NCBI GenBank assembly: GCA_018857735.1 | Contig: JABMCL010003472.1 | Span: 132,501-196,500 of the forward strand | Direction: 5' to 3' | From: Alviniconcha marisindica | Lineage: Eukaryota; Mollusca; Gastropoda; Provannidae | Length of the DNA stretch: 64,000 bases | Shown here: positions 59,001 through 64,000 of the stretch, piece after piece | Numbering within the stretch: the first letter of the stretch is position 1 | Layout: every line of letters starts with the position of its first letter | Program-made: the position numbers and the translations under genes | Notes under the pieces: model-generated | Told to the model about the DNA's origin: nothing | Seen by the model: the letters and a program-made list of their open reading frames with translations, nothing else | Database searches by the model: none

Positions 59001-62000
59001 ACTGGGAGTTTGGTGGATTGTGGAAACGCTAAAATAACCCAGCATGCACTAAAACATGTCATGTGCTGTGTCTGAGAGTGGAGATAGCGCTATATGTAAA
59101 AGCAATCGATCATGATAATAATATTAATAATGACACGTGCTAGAAAGACTGGCTTTTTGCCCTTTGAGTATAACAAAATATTTGACCAAAATAACCGACT
59201 GAACTGACATTCCTAGGATGTCACCTTGCATTATTGTTTTATGATGACGTTGTTCCGTTTCAGATGTTAACGGACATGGATGATTGGGCCAACATCTCTG
59301 ATGAGGAAGATCTGGATGAGGCAGATGATGAAGATGAAGACGGTGAAAAAACCAGAGATGGTGAGCAGATCTGGTAGAATAATCAGTGGGGGAAGTCAGC
59401 TCAACGGAAGATGGCATCTAAGTGCTCAGGAAAGCCCATACGTTTCCCACCCTGTCTGGGGAGTTTTCCATCTGCTGCCGTAGAAACAGTTTGAACGTTT
59501 CGATTGGCAGCCGTCCTGCCTTGACTTGGAGAAGTAGATTGTGATTCATGACCTTGTCTTTGGCCTTTCTCTTCTCCGGGAGATGGTGGTGTGGTGTCAC
59601 TGACTGGCTGTACTCCTTGCAGGAAGGGCCTCGAATGAAGAAACGGTTCAAATGCAGATCAACAGTTGAGAATTTCTCATTTGTAACTCTACAGTTATGA
59701 TTAAATCTAGGTCAGGTGAACAGACATGGCTAACACGTGGCAGACTGGAGGCAAGATTGTCGGATGAACAGACATGGCTGACAGTTGGCCTGTTTTTGCA
59801 GATGTTTTTGCTGAGGCAAGATTGCTAGCTGAACAGACAGGCTAACATGTGGCCTGTTTTTGCAGATTGAGACTGAGGCAAGATTGCTAGCTGAACAGAC
59901 AGGCTAACATGTGGCCTGTTTTTGCAGATTGAGACTGAGGCAAGATTGCTAGCTGAAAAGACATGGCTGACAGTTGGCATGTTTTTGCAGATGTTTTTGC
60001 TGAGGCAAGATTGCTAGCTGAACAGACAGGCTAACATGTGGCATGTTTTTGCAGATGGAGACTGAGGCAAGATTGCTAGCTGAACAGACACGGTTAACAC
60101 CAGGCATGTTTAGCGGATGGAGCCAGAGGCAACATTTTCAGGTGGACAGACACAGTTGACACCAGGCATGCTTAGCAGATGGAGCCAGAGGCAACATTTT
60201 CAGGTGGACAGACACCAGACACAGTTGACACCAGGCATGCTTAGCAGATGGAGCCAGAGGCAACATTTTCAGGTGGACAGACACCAGACATAGCTGACAC
60301 CAGGCATGTTTAGCAGATGGAGCCAGAGGCAACATTTTCAGGTGGACAGACACCAGACACAGTTGACACCAGGCATGCTTAGCAGATGGAGCCAGAGGCA
60401 ACATTTTCAGGTGGATGGACAGTTGACACCAGGCATGTTTAGCAGATGGAGCCAGAGGCAACATTTTCAGGTGGACAGACACCAGACATGGCTGACACCA
60501 GGCATGTTCTGCAGATGGAAACACCGGGCACAGTTGTCAGGTGAACTAACACATGGCCTATTTTGCAGATGGCGACAGAGGCAACAAGGCCAAGAAAGGC
60601 AAGGCCAAGGCCAAGCCAAAGGGGAAAGTGAAGAACTCCAAGCAGAACTCGGACGATGAAGCCATCGAGGAAAGCGATGAAGGAGATTATGATGACAGAG
60701 AAGTGGACTACATGTCTGACAGCAGCAGGTAAAAACCACGTGCTCTGATCCAAACACGTAAAAGGTTCAAAAGGACACTGTTTGTTAGGACAAAACACAG
60801 CGTGCAAATTTTGGGGGTAATCCCCTTTATCAAGCTACAAAACAACACTTAAACAACAGTTAAATGGTTATAAAAAAAAAAAGCGACACCTGAACAACAG
60901 TTAAATGGTTAAAAACAGTGAAAAATGAGACGGAAAGCTAAACCACTTATCCGTTACCAAGCTACAAAACGACACTTAACAGTTCAACATGCTCTGCGTT
61001 GTGGAAACACTAGCAACAGCGGTCATTTTGTACAGCGTGGTATCTCAGCGACAAGGGCGGGCATACTGTGCTTTGCACAACTATGAAACAATGTGCACAT
61101 AACAGAACCCCCACCCCCACACATACACATACACTGTGAGCCACTTTTTTTTTTTACTTGTTATTTAACGACTTTCACCCTGACTTTTTAGTGCATGATT
61201 TAAAATAGCATTTGTTCAGCCTGGGGCGACCCTGTACAGCAAACTCCAAGCACTGGTTTACGACATCCTTCCTTCACCACTGCCGTATTTAGTTACGCCA
61301 TAGGGTCCAGAAAACTGTCAGCTAACGAGCAGTTTTTTGTTGGTGCTCAAACAGTAGTAAGTTTGTTACAAACTAACTCTAATAAAACAAGGCGTTCATT
61401 TATAGCCACCAACAAAGTTTACACCAGCACAAATAAAACCACAATCGTTTGAATCGAGATGGAACTCTCTTTTTTTAACCCGAGGTGGATGCGTCTCATG
61501 TGTGTGTGCGTGCTTTGGCGCTAGGTTGCTTCCACAGTCATATTAGTACCTGAGCCTTTCGGAGGGCACTGACCGCGTTGCTGGACAGCTGCGCAGAGAT
61601 AAGAGTGCCCCTTCAGCGGCATAACTAAATCTGGCAGAGTTTGAAGGAGGGTGCCGGAAAGCGATGCTCGTAGTGTGCCTGTACAGTTGACAGTATGTTA
61701 AACACCAAAAACTAAGTAACGAAGCAAATCCTCCTTGTTATTATTATTACTCCAATCGTAAGTCGCTCCTGGCTACTTAATGGATCTCCTGAAGCCCGTT
61801 CTTAACTGGGTGAACATTTGTTCGTGAACATAGTTGGGAGTATTCGGCGAATATAGTTGGTTCTTAATTGGGTGAACTTTTGCTTTGCGAATATAGTTAG
61901 GGTTTTTCGTCTTACTGCGACAAAGCTATGTTTGGGGTCCGAAAAGCTTCGCTGAACATGTTCTGGGAACATTCACCCAGTTTGACATACCTTGTCTCTG

Positions 62001-62982
62001 ATTGGCTGAGAGCAGAGAGCTCTGTGGATGAGGAAGAAGAAAGAAAAAAAAGGATGATTGTGTCGCTAGTTACTTCACTCGCCTCGGAGGGAATTGTTTT
62101 TATTTGTTGACTTGTGGGAGGCACAGCCTTGTCTCTGCGACCCAGAATGATACAGTAGATAGTTGAATTACCCTGTGAGGGATGATTAAAATATATTGAC
62201 TTGACTTTAGCCTACATTTTGGATCACGCTGTCTGCTGCGCTCCTGCCGCAAGTTCGGGCTGAAGCTTGCATCTCATTATAAGCCAGTTAAGAATGAAGT
62301 ATAGTTCATTGAACTGTCTGAACCATGTTCAGTGAACTAAAAGTTCAATTAAGAAACAAATCGTAGTTCGTCAAACTGTCCAAAGTATGTTTGGTGAACA
62401 AACGCTTCGCCCAGTTAAGAACAGGCTTTAGAATTTAGAAACCAACATGCCAGCCACGCTCTTCTCCTGGTACCTCCATTCTTTGTCTTCCCTCCATGCG
62501 CGCACACACGCTTGGTCATGGGTCTTTTTCTTACGCTGCACCCTTTGTCTGGAACGCTGCCTTGCAAAGTTAGGTCATCAAACACACCCTCATTTTTCAG
62601 ATTGTCTCCAAAATCCCACTTCTTCAAGCTATGGTGTGTGTGTGTGGGGGGGGGGATCACTCTTATTTTTGTTGTCTTTGTTGTGTGGTTTTCAGCAGCG
62701 GCCTGTCGGAGCTGGAGAAGAAGGAGAGGAAGTATGGAAATAGCACATAGAAGAGTACATCACAGTTTTTTGTTTGTCTTTGTCGTGTGGTTTTCAGCAG
62801 CGGCCTGTCGGAGCCGGAGGAGAAGGAGAAAAAGTATGAGGAGAAGGGAGTGGCGGAGGAGGACGGCCTGCGAAACATCCTCAACTCCGAGGACGAGGAC
62901 GAGGAAGAAGAGGAGAACAAAGAGGACGAGGACAACGAGGACGAGGAGAAAAAAGAAGACGAAAAGGCAGCAAAAGAAAAGA
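45525..62982 (+). CDS. GTF2F1: GTF2F1 copy B: TFIIF alpha subunit (RAP74), 3' end outside window
   Basis: Nine exons join in frame to 378 codons plus one base: 45525-45539, 46302-46384, 48476-48548, 50527-50738, 54159-54329, 55782-55920, 59264-59360, 60569-60728, 62798-62982. The product is the large subunit of general factor TFIIF, which with RAP30 binds RNA polymerase II at initiation and early elongation in the nucleus. The order of landmarks is that of animal RAP74: TTTQEYTVRVPR near residue 24, FGAGSEFG and ARRKKYGIILKKYNPEEQPW (triple-barrel dimerisation domain), FRGVREGTITENTAYYIF, CADGAFEAFPVEEWYNF, LNYFNIM, then the charged linker with SDDEAIEESDEGDYDD and EVDYMSDSSS and a long Glu/Asp/Lys run. 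The C-terminal winged helix must lie beyond the window. Introns 4 and 7 hold minisatellites made from neighbouring exon ends. This copy is the likely functional one. Confidence 0.9.
45927..45952. repeat. poly-C tract
   Basis: More than 20 C in intron 1 of copy B. Confidence 0.9.
46302..46384 (+). CDS. GTF2F1: GTF2F1-B exon 2
   Basis: 83 bases between ccttgttgcag and gtaaag. A glycine-rich GSSGGGPGMGG start, then NTTTQEYTVRVPR. Confidence 0.9.
47573..48028 (+). mobile_element. tRNA-derived SINE S1
   Basis: gggatagctcagtggttaga and gggttcgagtccc, body and end as at 4912. Confidence 0.85.
48198..48350. mobile_element. Fragment of the 2.24-kb TIR element
   Basis: gtgccaaaaggtgctcatgc ... ttcagttaaaaataaa matches the right end of 18838-21077, inverted. 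Confidence 0.65.
48476..48548 (+). CDS. GTF2F1: GTF2F1-B exon 3
   Basis: 73 bases, phase 2 to 0, between tcaaaccag and gtgaga. DRKKKLSMMRFGSGPGMDF and SKAGD. In frame, unlike copy A. Confidence 0.85.
48737..48842 (+). mobile_element. Half copy of foldback MITE F1
   Basis: caagggagttaattagcgct ... ctctcacctggcatgtgtgt, left arm only. Confidence 0.7.
48843..50175. other. GTF2F1-B intron 3, central part
   Basis: AT-rich. The block at 49960-50070 (gggttggactgttt, gttctacaa) aligns with 28250-28350 in copy A intron 3. Nothing else recognised. Confidence 0.5.
50176..50484 (-). mobile_element. tRNA-derived SINE S2, 42 bp from exon 4
   Basis: Same as 23653-23968. Its tRNA-like head abuts the acceptor region of exon 4, leaving 42 bp for branch point and pyrimidine tract. 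Confidence 0.8.
50527..50738 (+). CDS. GTF2F1: GTF2F1-B exon 4
   Basis: 212 bases, phase 0 to 2, between gtcttccag and gtgaga. SVKMERENN, FGAGSEFG, ARRKKYGIILKKYNPEEQPW and VGSGKQAK. The last 38 bases are the seed of the intron 4 minisatellite. Confidence 0.9.
50800..52065. repeat. 88-bp minisatellite built from the end of exon 4
   Basis: About 14 units, each with tggcacctgaagattggcag + tggcaaacagaccaaaaagt, i.e. the last 38 coding bases of exon 4 plus its donor, then intron-derived sequence. Unit starts at 50901, 50989 and 51077 are 88 bp apart. Later units (for example 51540) keep aaaaagtgagag. Diverged units reappear at 53420-53700. Confidence 0.9.
52560..52990 (+). pseudogene. hAT-like transposase N-terminal relic
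   Basis: Frames show NFREEYYTEKFLCVV and KCSACFF, then with a frame slip HGGMYDVEQRVNSKHH, and later RAKTLFTNFFVVHNIALSAA. This is the BED-type zinc finger and following helix typical of a hAT-like transposase family common in invertebrates (C-x2-C ... H-x-H). At least one frameshift; the catalytic core is absent. Confidence 0.6.
53005..53036. repeat. (TA)n microsatellite
   Basis: About 30 bp of TA after the hAT-like relic. Confidence 0.9.
53420..53780. repeat. Diverged units of the exon-4 minisatellite
   Basis: cgcctgaagattggcagtga and acctgaagctcagcag...gcaaacaggccagtga are decayed unit remnants, separated from the main array by the hAT-like insertion zone. Confidence 0.6.
54159..54329 (+). 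CDS. GTF2F1: GTF2F1-B exon 5
   Basis: 171 bases, phase 2 to 2. FRGVREGTITENTAYYIFTQ, CADGAFEAFPVEEWYNFSP and EEAEEEFSR, very close to vertebrate RAP74. Confidence 0.92.
54437..54560. repeat. Repeat R1, small inverted pair
   Basis: gatacaaacacgtgaaaggt on the left and tttttatgtgtttggatt on the right are inverted ends of R1. Confidence 0.5.
55072..55118. mobile_element. End fragment of foldback MITE F1
   Basis: gtgccaattaactcccttgt, right terminus only. Confidence 0.55.
55782..55920 (+). CDS. GTF2F1: GTF2F1-B exon 6
   Basis: 139 bases, phase 2 to 0. RDKTLNYFNIMLKKRVK then an acidic and a lysine-rich run, matching RAP74's NHFSIM region. Confidence 0.9.
56363..57710. mobile_element. MITE M1 copy carrying a nested element
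   Basis: Inverted relative to 61792-62429: inverted ends (ttaaacccgttcgtaattgg and ccaattaagaacgggctta) and the central taggctaaagtcaagtcaat block agree. It is interrupted at TTAA 56501-56504. Confidence 0.7.
56505..57206. mobile_element. piggyBac-like MITE, 702 bp, in TTAA
   Basis: TTAA at 56501-56504 and 57207-57210. The ends cccgcttggccccagaccac and (reverse complement) cccacttggccccagaccag begin with CCC, as piggyBac ends do. The undisturbed M1 copy reads cattcttaactggctta on the inverse strand at this spot, a single TTAA. No transposase frame. Confidence 0.8.
57800..58010 (+). repeat. Repeat R2 copy, inverted
   Basis: cctcagatgtcggttgacat, ggatggccaccttgactttc and acacagctcctgaactctga match the reverse of 4490-4720. 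Confidence 0.5.
58457..58913 (+). mobile_element. tRNA-derived SINE S1
   Basis: ggggatagctcagtggttag and gagttcgaatccc; full body and end. Confidence 0.85.
58985..59110. repeat. Repeat R4 (-) and a SINE S1 3' end
   Basis: ggtggattgtggaaacgcta is the reverse of R4; tagcgctatatgtaaaagca is an S1 end. Confidence 0.5.
59264..59360 (+). CDS. GTF2F1: GTF2F1-B exon 7
   Basis: 97 bases, phase 0 to 1. MLTDMDDWANISDEEDLDEA and an acidic run, donor gtgagc. Confidence 0.88.
59425..59610 (-). repeat. Repeat R3, diverged copy
   Basis: aggaaagcccatacg ... cgattggcagccgtcctgcc and ccgggagatggtggtgtggt correspond to the inverted R3 copy at 32880-33060. Confidence 0.5.
59740..60545. repeat. 60-70 bp minisatellite built from the exon 8 acceptor
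   Basis: About 12 units, each containing a tttttgcagatggagactga- or cttagcagatggagccagag-type core, i.e. the intron 7 acceptor plus the first bases of exon 8 (tttgcagATGGCGACAGAGG). Copy A has this sequence once (36400-36445). Confidence 0.9.
60569..60728 (+). CDS. GTF2F1: GTF2F1-B exon 8
   Basis: 160 bases, phase 1 to 2, acceptor attttgcag. A lysine-rich KAKKGKAKAKPKGKVK run, then SDDEAIEESDEGDYDD and EVDYMSDSS. Confidence 0.9.
60748..60920 (+). repeat. Repeat R1, fullest copy
   Basis: gatccaaacacgtaaaaggt, gtgcaaattttgggggtaat and aacaacacttaaacaacag. Confidence 0.6.
61225..61690. mobile_element. Palindromic MITE, about 465 bp
   Basis: Left gtacagcaaactccaagc ... atttagttacgcc and right ggcataactaaatctg ... 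gtgcctgtac are imperfect inverted copies of about 75 bp. Confidence 0.6.
61792..62429. mobile_element. MITE M1, complete copy (638 bp)
   Basis: Inverted ends aagcccgttcttaactgggt and aagcctgttcttaactgggc (reverse complement). Several subterminal repeats of the ttcgtgaacatagttgggag type. No coding capacity. Confidence 0.75.
62696..62731 (+). other. Possible 36-nt alternative exon 9a or exon relic
   Basis: Duplicate of the exon 9 acceptor and 5' end (gtgtggttttcag then CAGCGGCCTGTCGGAGC), 102 bp upstream of the main copy. Using the donor gtatgg at 62732 it would be 36 bases, enter and leave in phase 2, and add SGLSELEKKER to the protein. Without that donor it stops at TAG after STOP-free 18 codons. 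Confidence 0.4.
62798..62982 (+). CDS. GTF2F1: GTF2F1-B exon 9
   Basis: 185 bases, phase 2 to 1, donor gtgagg. SGLSEPEEKEKKYEEKG, GLRNILNSEDED and a Glu/Asp/Lys run. The next exon lies outside the window. Confidence 0.85.
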
Positions 62983-64000
62983 GTGAGGATTTTTTTCTTC
63001 TTTTTTTTTTAGAAACAATGTTCCTGTGTTGTTTTCATGTTTGTTAGCAGTACAGACATCTGTACATTTTGTGAATACAGGTAGTGAATATTATCGTATT
63101 ATGGAACTTGAAGCTAAAAAAATTATTTTAAAAATTGACTATGTATAAACAAACAACAAAGTCTCTCCCCCTTCCCCCAGTTTCTCCAAAAATCTTAATT
63201 TTGTAATTGCATGGGGTTTGGTGTTGTATTTTAGAATTTCAGTTGGATTTGTTTTGGCTGCCAATATTTTTATTTGTTTATTGTTTTATGTTTTAACTAA
63301 TTATTTAGCTTTTTGTGTTTTGCTGTTACCTACACGAAACTTGTACTTGGAAGACTATGGCTGTAAAATGAATACGACTTGCTAAAACAAATCCCATAGA
63401 AAGCTTCTGTTTTTTTATATATACAGATTATGCCTTTAAAATTAAAGTGATTATAACTGGCTTATAACAACACCATCCCCAATCCCATATCCTATATGCC
63501 CCCCCCCCCTCCCACCCCACACCCACAAACACACACACCACCGTCTGATAATTATCATATTCCATTAGTTAGACCCCGTGTATTGAAAGTGTAGGGAATA
63601 CCTTCAACTCAATGAAACTGGTGACTTTGGGTTGAAATTTTTTCTCCGTCAGGTTGAAGAATAGTTTGGCTTTCTCACCTGAAGCAAAAGTGAACTCTCT
63701 TCTGTTAAAGAAGAAGTTGATTACTTCAAGTTGAAAAAGTTTGCTGTTTCAAGTTGAAGAAGTTGACTGCTTCAAGTTGGAGAAGTTGGCTGCTTCAATT
63801 TGAAGAAGTTGGCTGCTTCAAGTTGAAGAAGTTGGTTGCTTGAATTTTAAGAAGTTCACTGCCTCAGTTTTAAGAAGTTCACTGCTTTGAGTTGAATAGG
63901 TTAGAGGTTTCAAGCAGAGGGTGTGGCTGGTTGTCGCAAATTGTAGAAGTTGTCTGTCCAAATGAAGAAGTTGACTGCTTCCAGTTGAAGAAGGGGACTC
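62983..64000. other. GTF2F1-B intron 9, start
   Basis: AT-rich with no coding signal up to about 63640, then the tandem repeat described separately. Confidence 0.6.
63645..64000. repeat. 21-24 bp tandem repeat at window edge
   Basis: gaagttgactgcttcaagtt-type units, about 14 copies, continuing beyond the window. Confidence 0.85.

Noticed and set aside
60138..60524. 128-codon open frame on the - strand with repeating HLKMLPLAPSAKHAWCQ
   Set aside because: It is a by-product of the intron 7 minisatellite of GTF2F1 copy B, not a gene.
62512..63012. 166-codon + frame rich in RRR/TRTR
   Set aside because: Out-of-frame reading of the acidic exon 9 of GTF2F1 copy B.

Overview
This is nuclear DNA of an animal: spliced genes with GT-AG introns, tRNA-derived SINEs, decayed non-LTR retrotransposons, MITEs, and many micro- and minisatellites. 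The repeat style fits a marine mollusc, most likely a gastropod, but that is an inference and no sequence in the window proves it.

Layout. 1-1700: terminal exon of a von Willebrand factor C (VWC) domain gene, + strand. 1700-13599: intergenic, filled with SINEs, MITEs and tandem arrays. 13600-18101: a complete five-exon gene on the - strand coding for a 336-residue basic/coiled-coil protein whose N-terminus resembles the spliceosomal factor ISY1. 18102-18479: a 378-bp divergent promoter. 18480-40598: GTF2F1 copy A (TFIIF alpha / RAP74), + strand, nine exons, ending early and carrying a one-base frameshift in exon 3. 40600-45524: intergenic, with a decayed LINE reverse transcriptase that has a 37-bp array grown into it. 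45525-62982 and on past the window edge: GTF2F1 copy B, + strand, open in all nine visible exons.

The two GTF2F1 copies are a head-to-tail duplication. Exon order, intron phases, promoter boxes and parts of the introns still match. Copy B keeps the conserved RAP74 N-terminal domain and acidic linker and is the likely functional TFIIF subunit. Copy A has lost several conserved residues, most of the linker and the whole C-terminal winged helix.

The most unusual observation is that copy B has amplified its own exon-intron boundaries. An 88-bp minisatellite in intron 4 repeats the 3' end of exon 4 with its splice donor. A 60-70 bp minisatellite in intron 7 repeats the acceptor and 5' end of exon 8. 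The acceptor and 5' end of exon 9 are also duplicated, 102 bp apart. Several transposons can be dated or delimited by comparing filled and empty sites inside the window: a TTAA-flanked element with a THAP domain relic (Kolobok-like), a TTAA-flanked piggyBac-like MITE nested in another MITE, and a 2.2-kb inverted-repeat element that splits a SINE.
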